From NCBI RefSeq assembly GCF_000940805.1, contig NZ_CP007142.1, forward strand, positions 2,952,593 to 3,016,592: a stretch of 64,000 nt of DNA, given 5' to 3'. Positions 18,163 through 28,132 of the stretch are shown here, piece after piece. Position 1 is the stretch's first letter; each line of letters opens with the position of its first letter. The notes beneath the pieces were generated by a model. That model had not been told where the DNA came from. It was given only the letters and a program-made list of their open reading frames with translations, and did not search any database. Origin of the DNA: Gynuella sunshinyii YC6258 (GTDB lineage: Bacteria > Pseudomonadota > Gammaproteobacteria > Pseudomonadales > Natronospirillaceae). The translations under genes and the position numbers were made by a program.

Positions 18163-19239
18163 ATGACAAAAAAAATTCTGATTTTACCTGGAGATGGTAT
18201 TGGTCCTGAAATTATTGCAGAGGCTACCAAAGTCATTTCAGTCACTCAAAAACGTTTCGCACTTCAGCTGGAAATGGAAACCGCTTTGGTAGGTGGGGCT
18301 GCGCTGGACGCTCATGGTTCTCCATTGCCGGAACAGACGCTTGAGCTTGCCAAAGCCAGCGATGCTATTTTGCTTGGAGCGGTCGGCGGTCCCAAATGGG
18401 ACAAAAATGAAATGGCTTTGCGCCCGGAGAAGGGGTTGCTTGGGTTGCGCTCCAACCTGGCTCTATTTGGTAATCTCCGTCCTGCCATTCTCTATCCTCA
18501 GCTGGCATCAGCATCGACTCTGAAGCCTGAGGTGGTTTCCGGGTTGGATATATTAATTGTCCGAGAGCTGACGGGCGGCATCTATTTTGGTCAGCCTCGG
18601 GGGATCAGAGAAGTTGATGGTGAACGCCAGGGGTTCAATACGTATGTTTATAGTGAGTCGGAAATTCGCCGTATTGCTCATGTTGCTTTTGAAGCTGCCC
18701 GTAAACGTAATAAGAGAGTCTGTTCGGTTGATAAAGCCAATGTACTTGAAGTAACTGTACTGTGGCGTGAAGTGATGGAAGAGGTGGCCAAAGACTACCC
18801 GGATGTCGAATTGAGTCATATGTATGTGGATAACGCCGCGATGCAGTTGGTACGTAATCCTAAGCAATTTGATGTCATGGTTACCGGCAATATGTTTGGT
18901 GACATCTTGTCTGACTGCGCTTCTATGTTAACGGGCTCAATCGGCATGTTGCCGTCGGCATCTCTGGATGAGCAAGGCAAGGGCATGTATGAGCCTATAC
19001 ATGGTAGTGCACCTGATATCGCCGGACAGGGTATTGCCAACCCATTGGCCACTATTTTGTCTGTGGCCATGATGTATCGCTATAGCCTTGGGTTTGTTGA
19101 TGCCGCTGATGCTATCGAAAAAGCCGTGTCTGATGTGCTGGATCAGGGGTTGCGAACTCCGGATATCTGGTCTGAAGGCGCCACCAAGGTTGCCACCTCG
19201 GAAATGGGTGATGCGGTTGTAGCGGCACTGTCAAAATGA
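18163..19239 (+). CDS. leuB: 3-isopropylmalate dehydrogenase
   Basis: Oxidatively decarboxylates 3-isopropylmalate with NAD+. It has 358 residues, with [11 protein letters not shown] at the N-terminus, the substrate motif [14 protein letters not shown], the YFGQPRG loop, and [25 protein letters not shown] with the metal Asp residues. The ATG at 18163 starts the family N-terminus behind GAGAGA; an earlier in-frame ATG would overlap leuD. The asd gene follows after 27 bases. Confidence 0.97.
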   Translation: MTKKILILPGDGIGPEIIAEATKVISVTQKRFALQLEMETALVGGAALDAHGSPLPEQTLELAKASDAILLGAVGGPKWDKNEMALRPEKGLLGLRSNLALFGNLRPAILYPQLASASTLKPEVVSGLDILIVRELTGGIYFGQPRGIREVDGERQGFNTYVYSESEIRRIAHVAFEAARKRNKRVCSVDKANVLEVTVLWREVMEEVAKDYPDVELSHMYVDNAAMQLVRNPKQFDVMVTGNMFGDILSDCASMLTGSIGMLPSASLDEQGKGMYEPIHGSAPDIAGQGIANPLATILSVAMMYRYSLGFVDAADAIEKAVSDVLDQGLRTPDIWSEGATKVATSEMGDAVVAALSK

Positions 19240-19266
19240 ATTTTTAAACTTTAGGATGTGTAGACA

Positions 19267-20379
19267 ATGAAAAAACTCGGTCTTGTGGGCTGGCGCGGAA
19301 TGGTCGGCTCTGTATTGATGGGCAGGATGCGCGAAGAACGTGATCTTGAAGGTTTGGATGTTACGTTTTTCAGTACTTCGCAGACAGGTGAGGCCGCTCC
19401 TGAGGAAGCGGGTGCTGGCGCGACATTGCAGGATGCAAACAGTGTGGAAGCGCTGGCACAGATGGATATCATCATTTCCTGTCAGGGTGGAGATTATACC
19501 AAGGCAGTGCACCCTGCTTTACGCCAGTCAGGCTGGCAGGGATATTGGATTGACGCTGCATCTGCACTGAGGATGGTTGAAAGTGCGGTTATCGTGCTTG
19601 ATCCGGTTAACCGCAAAGTGATCGATGATGCTCTGGCGTCAGGGGTTAAAGATTATATCGGTGGTAATTGTACTGTCAGTCTGATGATGATGGCGTTAGG
19701 CGGGCTATTTGAACAGGATCTGATCGAGTGGATTTCGCCGATGACGTATCAGGCTGCTTCTGGTGGTGGCGCTCGTCATATGCGTGAATTGATTAATCAG
19801 ATGGGGCTGATTAATTCAGAAGTGGCCGATCTGCTGGCAGATCCTGCTTCTGCTATTCTCGAAATCGACCGCAAGGTGTCTGCTAAAGCCCGTTCCGCTG
19901 ATTTCCCGGCTGACCAGTTTGGGGTGCCATTGGCAGGCAGTCTGATTCCGTGGATTGATGCCCAGTTGGATAATGGTCAGAGCAAAGAAGAATGGAAAGG
20001 TCAGGCGGAGACCAACAAGATCCTCGGGCGTAGTGCTGAGCCGATTCCTGTAGACGGCCTGTGTGTTCGTATTGGTGCCATGCGTTGCCACTCTCAGGCG
20101 TTGACCATCAAGCTCAAAAAAGATCTGCCTGTTGCCGACATTGAAGCTATTCTGGCGGGGGCTAATGATTGGGTTAAGGTTATTCCCAATGAAAAAGAGG
20201 CTACTATAAAAGGACTTACACCGACTGCCGTAAATGGCACCTTGTCAGTTCCTGTTGGGCGTATTCGCAAATTATCCATGGGTCCACAGTACATTAGCGC
20301 CTTTACTGTAGGAGACCAGTTATTGTGGGGAGCCGCAGAACCCTTGCGCAGGGTTTTGAATATTGTACTGGGAAGATAA
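19267..20379 (+). CDS. asd: Aspartate-semialdehyde dehydrogenase
   Basis: Reduces aspartyl phosphate to the semialdehyde that feeds lysine, diaminopimelate, threonine and methionine synthesis. It is the gram-negative (E. coli-like) form with 370 residues. The NADP loop is [14 protein letters not shown], and the nucleophile is Cys135 in [28 protein letters not shown] and [12 protein letters not shown] are also typical. It is the last gene before a strong terminator and probably shares the leuCDB transcript. Confidence 0.97.
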   Translation: MKKLGLVGWRGMVGSVLMGRMREERDLEGLDVTFFSTSQTGEAAPEEAGAGATLQDANSVEALAQMDIIISCQGGDYTKAVHPALRQSGWQGYWIDAASALRMVESAVIVLDPVNRKVIDDALASGVKDYIGGNCTVSLMMMALGGLFEQDLIEWISPMTYQAASGGGARHMRELINQMGLINSEVADLLADPASAILEIDRKVSAKARSADFPADQFGVPLAGSLIPWIDAQLDNGQSKEEWKGQAETNKILGRSAEPIPVDGLCVRIGAMRCHSQALTIKLKKDLPVADIEAILAGANDWVKVIPNEKEATIKGLTPTAVNGTLSVPVGRIRKLSMGPQYISAFTVGDQLLWGAAEPLRRVLNIVLGR

Positions 20380-20400
20380 ATGGTTTTTTGCAGTTGTTAA

Positions 20401-20428
20401 AAAAAGCCGGTAATCCGGCTTTTTTTTT
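20401..20428 (+). terminator. Intrinsic terminator after asd
   Basis: AAAAAGCCGG / CCGGCTTTTT hairpin with a TAAT loop and an uninterrupted T run. It ends the leuCDB-asd unit. Confidence 0.95.
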
Positions 20429-20769
20429 CCAATTTGCAGTTTGATAGATCTATTATTCTTATTTGTCATTATTGAATATTTGAAATCATGTGTTTTTTTG
20501 ACGAATAGAGTTAATGGCCTAAGCTGTGATATTGGTCAAAATAACGAATGAGAAATCTAAAAAGGTTAGTTAGTTGAGTGCTTTTAAGCAGGGCAAAAGT
20601 TGCTAAAAGTCTATTATTAATTAATACTTAGGCGACGTTTTGAAAGATTTTTCTCAAAAGTTTAACAACAAATTTGCAAATGAGAACTGTGTCTCACAAA
20701 AAAATAATTGTGATTTCAGCTGAATCATCATTAGCTCATTTGAATGATCAAAAAAAAAGGAAAACTGAT
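20429..20769. other. AT-rich leader of fimV
   Basis: About 340 bases without a gene, markedly AT-rich. A candidate promoter (TTGCTA at 20600-20605, 17-base spacer, AATACT at 20623-20628) would give a leader of roughly 135 bases. The frame of fimV is open upstream of the chosen start, but that stretch is low-complexity and lacks the FimV N-terminus. Confidence 0.35.
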
Positions 20770-23610
20770 ATGGTGCGCAAGTTAGCTACGCTATTGCCAT
20801 TGGTGGTTTTACTGGGAGCCAGTGGCGCTAAGGCCTTAGGTCTTGGTGAGCTCACCCTTAAGTCATCTTTGAACGAGCCTCTTTCGGCAGAAATAGACTT
20901 GTTACAGGAAGAGGATTTGAGCTCGGGTGAGATATTGCCAACCTTGGCAAGTAATCAGGATTTCCAACGGGCAGGTGTGCAGCGTTTCTTTTTCTTATCC
21001 AATATTCAGTTCTCTGTGCTTGATAAAGGCAACGGTCAGAAAGCGATTCAGTTGTCCACCAAACAACCTGTTCAGGAACCATTTTTAAATTTCCTGGTTG
21101 AGGTTAACTGGCCGGCGGGACGGCTGCTTAGAGAATATACAGTTTTGTTGGATCCGCCGGTATATGATGAGTCGCCTGTAATCGAGTCAGAAGTGGTTAG
21201 CCCGGCTACAGCACCTAAGTCATCTCAGTCCAGTGTTACGACTATTCAGAATCAGCCATCGGTCAAGTTTGATGAAAACACAGTGACCTCATCTCAGGCT
21301 GTTCCTACACGCAAAGAAAACCTGAAACCAAATCAGTACCGGGTTCAGCGCGATGATACTCTATGGGATATCTCAGTTAAGTTTCGCCCAGATCGATCGC
21401 TGTCTCCACAACAGGTAATGGTTGCTATCCAGCGTTCTAATCCATCTGCTTTCATGGGCAATAATATTAATCGCCTGAAGGCCGGTAGTCTGCTTGATAT
21501 CCCAACTGCTGATCAAATCAAGTCCATTTCCCAGAGTGACGCATTAGCAGAAGTTTCACGGCAAAATAAACAGCTTAAGAACCCTCAGCGAGAAGGTGAG
21601 TCAACATCTGTACCCATTAGTGCATCGGGTTCGGCCACTTCAGCATTAAAAGATGGAAATGAGAAAAATCCTGATGGCTATTTGGAGCTGGTAACGCCGA
21701 AAGACAAAACTGATTCAGCCTCTGCGGCTGGAGAAACAACCGCCAAAATTGATGAGTTGGAAAATAAATTGGCGATGGCGCTTGAACTGAATGATCAGTA
21801 CGAGCGTGAAAAACAGGATCTCAACAGTAGGGTCAGTGAGCTTGAAGAACAAATCAAGCTTATGGAATCAATGATCAATCTGCAGAGTGAAACCGGGACT
21901 ATTCTGGAGAACCAGGATTCCATACAGGAAAATGCTGATAAAAATGCAGCAGTTGATCAGGCAGTAATTCCTGATACCGGAATGGGAACTGATGGTCAAT
22001 CATCTGATCCCGCTTCAGCAGGTGTAGCACCGATTGATCAAGGTCAATCGGCAACTACTGATAATTCGGCAACTACTGATAATACTGCGCAAGAGATCAC
22101 AACACCTGAGCCGGTTACACAAACTCCGCCACCAGCACCAAAACCGGTTATACCACCTCCAGCCCCTCAGCCGGAACCTGGTATTATTGATATGATTCTG
22201 GGTAGTACTACCAATATGATTGCTGTGGTACTTGTGGTTCTGATGGTTATCTTGCTGCCGTTCTATTTCATTTCAAAACGTAAAAACAGTCAGAATCTGG
22301 TGGAAGAGGACGACACAGATTTCAATCTTGAAGATGATGAAGATCCTTTCGATTTGGGTGATTCTGATCATGAAATGGCTCCGGAAGATGCCGATGAGCT
22401 GGCTGACGAATTTAATTCGGCTACCAGCAAAGATGATAGCGAAGAGGCTGACGTTGTCGCCGAAGCGGATATTTATATAGCGTATGGCCGCTATGACCAG
22501 GCCGAGGAATTGCTGAAAAAAGCTATTTCTCAAGATGATTATCGCGATGACATCAAATTGAAACTTGCTGAGGTTTATACCGAGACGGGTAATGCCAGTG
22601 GTTTCAATGCGATGGCAAAAGCGCTTGATTATGCGGATCCAGATATCAAGCAGAAACTGGCGGAATTGAAGGCCAGAATGCCGCAGGATGATATGACTAT
22701 GTCATCAGGGCTTGAAGATGACAGTCTGGATTTAAATGTTAGCCTGGAAGATGCCATTGATGAACCTGAGGTTCCAACTCTGGCAAGCGAAGCACCAGAA
22801 GCTCCGGTTTCAGAAATGGAAGATTTTGACCTTGACTTGCCAGATGATTTCGATACAGATCTTTCGTCTGAGGATGTTGATCTCAATACCCGCAAAGAAG
22901 AGTCAGATACATCTCTTGACTTTGATCTGGGTGATAACGATTTCTCCCTGCCGACGGTTGATGAAGAAGCTCCTGTTGGTGAAAAAGCCGAAGAAAAAGA
23001 TGAGTTCAGTCTGGATTTCAATCTGGATGATTTCGGTGGCGATACTGAAAGTGAATCTCCTGCGTCCAGTAAGGACGAGAGTGCAGAAAGTGACGACTTT
23101 TCCATGGACTTCTCTTTGGATACAGACGAAGGTTTGGACGATTTGGGATTGGATCTTGACAGTCCGGCTTCCGAAACTGAGAGCGCTCGGGAAGAAGAAA
23201 ACCCGTTTGAAGCTTTGGATGCTCAGATTGAAGCGCTGGGTGGGCTCGATGATTTTGAGACTACTGCTGAGAATGACTTGGAAAGCAGCGACTTTGAAAG
23301 CATGGACATTGGGTCAGACGACGATTTCTCTATGCCAGCCCACGACGAGGTTCCAGAGCTGGATGAAGTAACTGACCTTGAGCGGGATGATTTGTCATCA
23401 GATTTAGGTGCAGACCTGGATGGTGACCTTGATGATGATTTTGGGTTCCTGGCCGGAGCAGACGAAGCTTCCACTAAACTTGATCTGGCTCGTGCATACA
23501 TAGACATGGATGACAGTGAGGGAGCTCGTGAAATTCTTGAAGAAGTGTTGGCAGAAGGGAATGATCAGCAGAAACAGAAAGCTCAGGAACTGATTGCTCA
23601 GTTGAGTTAA
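20770..23610 (+). CDS. fimV: FimV/TspA-type polar hub protein
   Basis: Inner-membrane scaffold for type IV pilus assembly, polarity and cAMP signalling in pseudomonads. It has about 946 residues. Signal peptide 1-25; the FimV N-terminal domain begins LGLGELTLKSSLNEPLSAEI. A LysM peptidoglycan-binding domain lies at ~188-245 (QYRVQRDDTLWDISVKF). A coiled coil follows (~325-385), then a Pro-rich stretch and a membrane helix (~480-502). The ~400-residue cytoplasmic part is very acidic (Asp/Glu/Ser) with TPR-like helices at ~560-620, and the FimV C-terminal motif (KLDLARAYIDMDDSEGAREI) ends the protein. The start at 20770 is supported by AAGGAAAA and the signal peptide. fimV next to asd and truA is the usual pseudomonad arrangement. 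Confidence 0.93.
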   Translation: MVRKLATLLPLVVLLGASGAKALGLGELTLKSSLNEPLSAEIDLLQEEDLSSGEILPTLASNQDFQRAGVQRFFFLSNIQFSVLDKGNGQKAIQLSTKQPVQEPFLNFLVEVNWPAGRLLREYTVLLDPPVYDESPVIESEVVSPATAPKSSQSSVTTIQNQPSVKFDENTVTSSQAVPTRKENLKPNQYRVQRDDTLWDISVKFRPDRSLSPQQVMVAIQRSNPSAFMGNNINRLKAGSLLDIPTADQIKSISQSDALAEVSRQNKQLKNPQREGESTSVPISASGSATSALKDGNEKNPDGYLELVTPKDKTDSASAAGETTAKIDELENKLAMALELNDQYEREKQDLNSRVSELEEQIKLMESMINLQSETGTILENQDSIQENADKNAAVDQAVIPDTGMGTDGQSSDPASAGVAPIDQGQSATTDNSATTDNTAQEITTPEPVTQTPPPAPKPVIPPPAPQPEPGIIDMILGSTTNMIAVVLVVLMVILLPFYFISKRKNSQNLVEEDDTDFNLEDDEDPFDLGDSDHEMAPEDADELADEFNSATSKDDSEEADVVAEADIYIAYGRYDQAEELLKKAISQDDYRDDIKLKLAEVYTETGNASGFNAMAKALDYADPDIKQKLAELKARMPQDDMTMSSGLEDDSLDLNVSLEDAIDEPEVPTLASEAPEAPVSEMEDFDLDLPDDFDTDLSSEDVDLNTRKEESDTSLDFDLGDNDFSLPTVDEEAPVGEKAEEKDEFSLDFNLDDFGGDTESESPASSKDESAESDDFSMDFSLDTDEGLDDLGLDLDSPASETESAREEENPFEALDAQIEALGGLDDFETTAENDLESSDFESMDIGSDDDFSMPAHDEVPELDEVTDLERDDLSSDLGADLDGDLDDDFGFLAGADEASTKLDLARAYIDMDDSEGAREILEEVLAEGNDQQKQKAQELIAQLS

Positions 23611-23643
23611 TATAGTCACTTCTTGTTTTTTGATTGATACATC

Positions 23644-23675
23644 ACACCGGCTTATCAGATAAGCCGGTGTTTTTG
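23644..23675 (+). terminator. Intrinsic terminator between fimV and truA
   Basis: A perfect 12-base stem ACACCGGCTTAT / ATAAGCCGGTGT with a CAG loop is followed by TTTTG and more T. It ends 14 bases before the truA start, so truA transcription depends on read-through or a promoter inside fimV. Confidence 0.92.
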
Positions 23676-23688
23676 TTTTATAAGGCTT

Positions 23689-24531
23689 ATGGAAGAAATT
23701 TTCCCCCCCTCCAATCCTGATTATCCGATTAGGGTTGCCATGATTGTCGAGTATGATGGTTCCGGTTACTTTGGCTGGCAGGTACAGAAAACTGGAGTGA
23801 CCACTATTCAGTCAGTACTTGAGGAAGCTATTTCCCAAGTTGCAAATCACCCTGTCGATACTATTTGTTCAGGTAGAACAGACTCTGGTGTGCATGCGTG
23901 CAGGCAAGTCATTCACTTTGATACCAATGCACGACGCAAAGATTACGGTTGGACCGTCGGAACAAATACAAAGTTGCCAGATGATATTTCTATCCAATGG
24001 GCCAAAGAAATGAATCATCATTTTCATGCCCGTTTCAGTACCCGTGAACGCCGCTATAGGTATGTCATTTATAACTATCCTATCCCTCATAGTATTCTGC
24101 GTAATGGGATGACCTGGATAAAATACCCTCTGGACCACCAGGTGATGCATCAGGCTGCTCAATGCCTGGTGGGTACGCACGACTTTTCGACTTTCCGAGC
24201 TGCGAACTGTCAGGCTGCTTCGCCGGTTCGCACGATAAAAGGAATCTCTGTTGAGCGCTATGGAAACATGCTGGTGCTGGATGTGCGTGCGGATGGGTTT
24301 TTATATCATATGGTAAGGAATATTGCCGGTGTGTTGATTGATATCGGATCTGGCCGGCAGCCGGTTGACTGGTGCGGTTATTTGTTGAGTTTGTGCGACA
24401 GAAACCGTGGTGGAGTCACAGCAAAAGCGGCTGGGCTTTACTTTGTGGATGCCATATACGACTCCGTGTTTGAGTTACCTGAAACACCTGTCGGTCCGAA
24501 CTTCTTAACCTGGATGCAAGATAAAGGCTAA
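23689..24531 (+). CDS. truA: tRNA pseudouridine(38-40) synthase
   Basis: Isomerises uridines 38-40 in the anticodon arm. It has 280 residues. The catalytic Asp is Asp65 in CSGRTDSGVHA; MIVEYDGSGYFGWQ is the N-terminal family motif, and RNIAGVLIDIGSGR lies near the C-terminus. The ATG at 23689 has AAGG upstream; a later ATG (MIVEYDG) is possible but would remove a tail seen in relatives. trpF follows four bases after the stop. Confidence 0.95.
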   Translation: MEEIFPPSNPDYPIRVAMIVEYDGSGYFGWQVQKTGVTTIQSVLEEAISQVANHPVDTICSGRTDSGVHACRQVIHFDTNARRKDYGWTVGTNTKLPDDISIQWAKEMNHHFHARFSTRERRYRYVIYNYPIPHSILRNGMTWIKYPLDHQVMHQAAQCLVGTHDFSTFRAANCQAASPVRTIKGISVERYGNMLVLDVRADGFLYHMVRNIAGVLIDIGSGRQPVDWCGYLLSLCDRNRGGVTAKAAGLYFVDAIYDSVFELPETPVGPNFLTWMQDKG

Positions 24532-24535
24532 TGCT

Positions 24536-25150
24536 ATGAAAGTGAAAATTTGTGGGTTAACCAATTTGGAAGACGCATTGCTCGCCTGTAATGCTGGTGC
24601 AGATGCGCTCGGATTTGTGTTTTATCCCCCAAGTGCAAGGTATGTAGAACCTGCGCAGGCAGCTGAAATCATTAAACGCCTACCGCCTTTTATTACTAAA
24701 GTTGCATTATTTGTTGACCCGGAACCAGAATGGGTTAATCTTGTGCTCTCGCAGGTTGCAATAGACTGCATACAGTTTCATGGCAATGAATCAGATGAAT
24801 TCTGTCAACAATTTTGTAAACCCTTCATTAAAGCACTACGTGTTGAGTCCAAAGAATTTTTGGACCATCAGATGGCGTGTTTTCCAAATGCCTCAGCTCT
24901 GCTGTTGGATGCCTTTGTAGAGGGTATTCCAGGCGGTACCGGCCAGTGTTTTGACTGGCAATTAATAGATCCTGAATTGAAAAAGCGCCACCGTTTGATT
25001 GTCGCGGGTGGTTTAACCCCGGATAACATTCGGCAGGCGGTGGATATCACATCTCCTTATGCTGTGGATGTCAGTGGTGGTGTGGAGCAATCCAAAGGTA
25101 AAAAGGATCAACAACTTCTCGAACGATTTATCGCACAGGCGAAAGCCTGA
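24536..25150 (+). CDS. trpF: Phosphoribosylanthranilate isomerase
   Basis: Amadori rearrangement step of tryptophan synthesis. It is a single TIM barrel of 204 residues. [15 protein letters not shown] carries the catalytic Cys; the general acid Asp is in [15 protein letters not shown]; ending motifs are [14 protein letters not shown] and [16 protein letters not shown]. It is monofunctional, not fused to TrpC as in enterics. It is in one run with trpB and trpA, and a perfect palindrome covers its stop codon. Confidence 0.96.
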   Translation: MKVKICGLTNLEDALLACNAGADALGFVFYPPSARYVEPAQAAEIIKRLPPFITKVALFVDPEPEWVNLVLSQVAIDCIQFHGNESDEFCQQFCKPFIKALRVESKEFLDHQMACFPNASALLLDAFVEGIPGGTGQCFDWQLIDPELKKRHRLIVAGGLTPDNIRQAVDITSPYAVDVSGGVEQSKGKKDQQLLERFIAQAKA

Positions 25151-25164
25151 AAAATTTTTTCAGG
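25146..25164 (+). promoter_or_regulatory. Perfect palindrome over the trpF stop codon
   Basis: CCTGAAAAA-T-TTTTTCAGG is a nine-base perfect inverted repeat that includes the trpF TGA and sits 23 bases before trpB. In RNA it could fold into a hairpin that affects trpF/trpB expression ratio or message ends. No T run follows, so it is not a classic terminator. Confidence 0.45.
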
Positions 25165-25187
25165 TGTGGCTGAATTTGGAGAATATT

Positions 25188-26405
25188 ATGTCTGATAAAA
25201 AACCTAATGACCTTAAAAGCATGCCAGATGACCATGGTCACTTCGGTATTTATGGTGGTCGTTATGCTTCTGAAACATTGATGTTCGCTCTGGAGCAACT
25301 GGAAAAAACTTATAACACTCTGAAAGAGACAGCTGAATTCCGTGAAGAGTTTGACCGGGATCTGGCTCATTACGTTGGACGACCATCACCTCTTTATTTT
25401 GCCCGTCGGTTGAGCGAAACCTGGGGCGGCGCAGACATTTATCTTAAGCGCGAAGATTTAAATCATACTGGTGCCCACAAAGTAAATAACACCATTGGTC
25501 AGGCGTTGCTGGCCAAATATACCGGTAAGCCCAGAGTGATTGCTGAGACCGGTGCCGGTCAGCATGGTGTTGCCAGTGCTACTGTAGCTGCGCGATTGGG
25601 GTTGAAATGCGTCGTGTACATGGGCGCTGAGGATATTGAGCGGCAGAAGCTGAATGTGTATCGGATGAAGCTGCTGGGTGCTGAAGTGGTTTCGGTAAAG
25701 TCTGGGACGCGTACGCTTAAGGATGCCATGAATGAGGCAATGCGTGACTGGGTTACCAATGTTGACGACACCTTTTACATCATCGGAACGGTCGCAGGGC
25801 CGCATCCTTATCCTCAGTTGGTTCGTGACTTTCAGGCCGTCATTGGTCGGGAGGCAAAACGCCAGATTCTGGAACAAACAGGAGCATTGCCTGATGCCCT
25901 GGTTGCATGTGTAGGTGGTGGTTCTAATGCAATCGGGCTGTTTCATGAATTTCTGAATGATGAAGAAGTTGATATTTATGGTGTCGAAGCTGGTGGGTTG
26001 GGAATAGAAAGCGGGCAGCATGCTGCTCCTCTAAGTGTTGGACGTCCCGGTGTTTTGCATGGCAACAAGACCTATTTGATGGCCGATGAAAATGGTCAGA
26101 TCATGGGTACTCATTCTGTTTCTGCCGGACTTGATTATCCAGGAGTCGGGCCTGAGCATTCCTGGTTGAAAGATATTGGTCGGGTGACCTATGTCGATGC
26201 TACGGATCAGGAAGCGTTGGCGGCGTTTCGGGAGCTGACTCTGGTTGAAGGTATTATGCCAGCTCTGGAATCATCTCATGCTGTGGCATATGCCAAGAAA
26301 CTGGCCCGTAAAATGGGTAAAGGTAAGCGTATTATCGTAAATCTGTCTGGCCGTGGAGATAAAGATGTGCACACCGTCGCGGCGATAGACGGCCTGGAAA
26401 TTTGA
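25188..26405 (+). CDS. trpB: Tryptophan synthase beta subunit
   Basis: PLP enzyme joining indole and serine. It has 405 residues of the TrpB1 type: [18 protein letters not shown] at the start, the PLP Lys98 in [30 protein letters not shown], and a C-terminal [11 protein letters not shown]. The ATG at 25188 begins the family N-terminus behind GGAGA; a longer in-frame start would overlap trpF deeply. trpA follows after 11 bases. Confidence 0.97.
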   Translation: MSDKKPNDLKSMPDDHGHFGIYGGRYASETLMFALEQLEKTYNTLKETAEFREEFDRDLAHYVGRPSPLYFARRLSETWGGADIYLKREDLNHTGAHKVNNTIGQALLAKYTGKPRVIAETGAGQHGVASATVAARLGLKCVVYMGAEDIERQKLNVYRMKLLGAEVVSVKSGTRTLKDAMNEAMRDWVTNVDDTFYIIGTVAGPHPYPQLVRDFQAVIGREAKRQILEQTGALPDALVACVGGGSNAIGLFHEFLNDEEVDIYGVEAGGLGIESGQHAAPLSVGRPGVLHGNKTYLMADENGQIMGTHSVSAGLDYPGVGPEHSWLKDIGRVTYVDATDQEALAAFRELTLVEGIMPALESSHAVAYAKKLARKMGKGKRIIVNLSGRGDKDVHTVAAIDGLEI

Positions 26406-26416
26406 GAGGAATCAAC

Positions 26417-27226
26417 ATGAAGCGCATAGAAAGTACTTTTGGCCGTTTGCAGGAGCAGGGCAGGCAGGCATTGATTCCTTTTATCACCTGTGGGGATCCC
26501 CGCCCTGAGGTAACCTTGCCTCTGATGCACGGGCTGGTAGAGCAGGGTGCAGATATTCTGGAGTTGGGTATTCCCTTTTCAGATCCGATGGCCGATGGTC
26601 CGGCAATCCAATTGGCCAATGAACGTTCTTTGAGTCATGGTACCGGCCTCAAAGATGTATTGAGCATTGTTCGTGAGTTCAGAGATACCAATACCAATAC
26701 TCCGGTTGTGTTAATGGGGTACATGAATCCCATAGAGTTTATGGGCTACGAAAACTTTGCTTTTCAGGCACAGCAGGCAGGTGTTGATGGTCTGATTACT
26801 GTGGATTTGCCACCTGAAGAGTGTGATGTGCTGTTGCCTATATTGTCTGATCATCAGATTGACCCTGTGTTCCTGTTAACACCCACAACTTCAAAAGAGC
26901 GTGCTGCCAGAATACTCAGTTATTGCAGTGGTTACGTTTACTATGTGTCTTTAAAAGGAGTCACTGGGTCCAACAGGCTCGATGTCGCTGACGTGGCAGA
27001 AAAAGTAGCCGCGATTAAAGCCCTTACAGACTTGCCAGTAGCCGTAGGCTTTGGCATTAAAGATCCTGAGTCTGCACAAGCCGTTGCGAGAGTAGCGGAC
27101 GGTGCGGTTGTCGGGTCGGTGCTTGTGAACAAGGTGGGTGAGCTGCAAAACAGCGAAACCCGCGAAATCGTAACGCAGGTAGCCGGGATTATTGGTCAGA
27201 TGCGTACCGCAATGGACCAACGTTGA
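26417..27226 (+). CDS. trpA: Tryptophan synthase alpha subunit
   Basis: Cleaves indole-3-glycerol phosphate and channels indole to TrpB. It has 269 residues, with the catalytic Glu in ILELGIPFSDPMADGP and Asp in VDLPPEECD; VYYVSLKGVTGSN and VGFGIKDPESAQAVA bind the phosphate. GAGAGGA precedes the ATG at 26417. Confidence 0.97.
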   Translation: MKRIESTFGRLQEQGRQALIPFITCGDPRPEVTLPLMHGLVEQGADILELGIPFSDPMADGPAIQLANERSLSHGTGLKDVLSIVREFRDTNTNTPVVLMGYMNPIEFMGYENFAFQAQQAGVDGLITVDLPPEECDVLLPILSDHQIDPVFLLTPTTSKERAARILSYCSGYVYYVSLKGVTGSNRLDVADVAEKVAAIKALTDLPVAVGFGIKDPESAQAVARVADGAVVGSVLVNKVGELQNSETREIVTQVAGIIGQMRTAMDQR

Positions 27227-27271
27227 TCTCGGACATTTCATCAGAATTAACAACGATTATAAGGAAGGATT

Positions 27272-28132
27272 ATGAGTAGCTGGTTGGACAAACTTGTGCC
27301 TTCAATCATGCGGTCAGAAAGTAAAACCAGTCAGATTCCTGAGGGACTGTGGCGAAAGTGTCCTAAGTGTGGGTCACCTCTCTATCGTCCGGAGCTGGAA
27401 AAAAATCTGGATGTCTGTCCGAAATGTGATCACCATCACCGTATTTCGGCGCGTCGTCGTCTGGACTTGTTTTTAGATGAAGACAATCGTGAAGAAATCG
27501 GTGGTGAAGTAGAGCCCGTAGACCGTCTTAAATTCAAAGATACCAAAAAATACAAGGATCGGTTGTCTTCGGCTCAGAAATCGACCGGAGAAAAAGACGC
27601 ATTAATTGCCATGAAAGGACAGCTTGAAGGTAAACCGGTAGTGGCTGTGGCATTTGAATTTGCATTTTTGGGTGGTTCCATGGGAGCTGTGGTTGGAGAA
27701 CGATTCACCCGTGCTGCACATATTTGCCTGGAACAAAAGATCCCACTGATCTGTTTTGCGACTTCAGGTGGTGCCCGGATGCAGGAAGCGTTGCTGTCAC
27801 TGATGCAAATGGCTAAAACCAGCGCCGTGCTGCAACGTATGAGAGAGGCCGGTGTTCCTTATATCTCAGTCATGCTCGACCCTTGCTTTGGTGGCGTTTC
27901 TGCAAGTCTGGCGTTGTTGGGTGATATCAATATTGCTGAACCCAATGCTTTGATCGGTTTTGCCGGACCTCGTGTCATCGAGCAGACCGTTCGTCAGAAG
28001 TTACCTGAGGGATTCCAGCGCAGTGAATTTCTATTGGAACATGGTGCGATCGATATGATTCTGGCACGTAAGGATATGCGCCCACGAATTTCCGCTATTC
28101 TCAAAAAGCTTGATCATCAGAACGTTGCCTAG
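27272..28132 (+). CDS. accD: Acetyl-CoA carboxylase carboxyltransferase beta subunit
   Basis: Carboxyltransferase subunit in the first step of fatty acid synthesis. It has 286 residues. The N-terminal zinc ribbon is [13 protein letters not shown] plus CPKCDHHH; the crotonase-fold body has [15 protein letters not shown] and [19 protein letters not shown]. It follows trpA by 45 bases with AAGGA before the ATG and shares one base with the folC start. Confidence 0.97.
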   Translation: MSSWLDKLVPSIMRSESKTSQIPEGLWRKCPKCGSPLYRPELEKNLDVCPKCDHHHRISARRRLDLFLDEDNREEIGGEVEPVDRLKFKDTKKYKDRLSSAQKSTGEKDALIAMKGQLEGKPVVAVAFEFAFLGGSMGAVVGERFTRAAHICLEQKIPLICFATSGGARMQEALLSLMQMAKTSAVLQRMREAGVPYISVMLDPCFGGVSASLALLGDINIAEPNALIGFAGPRVIEQTVRQKLPEGFQRSEFLLEHGAIDMILARKDMRPRISAILKKLDHQNVA

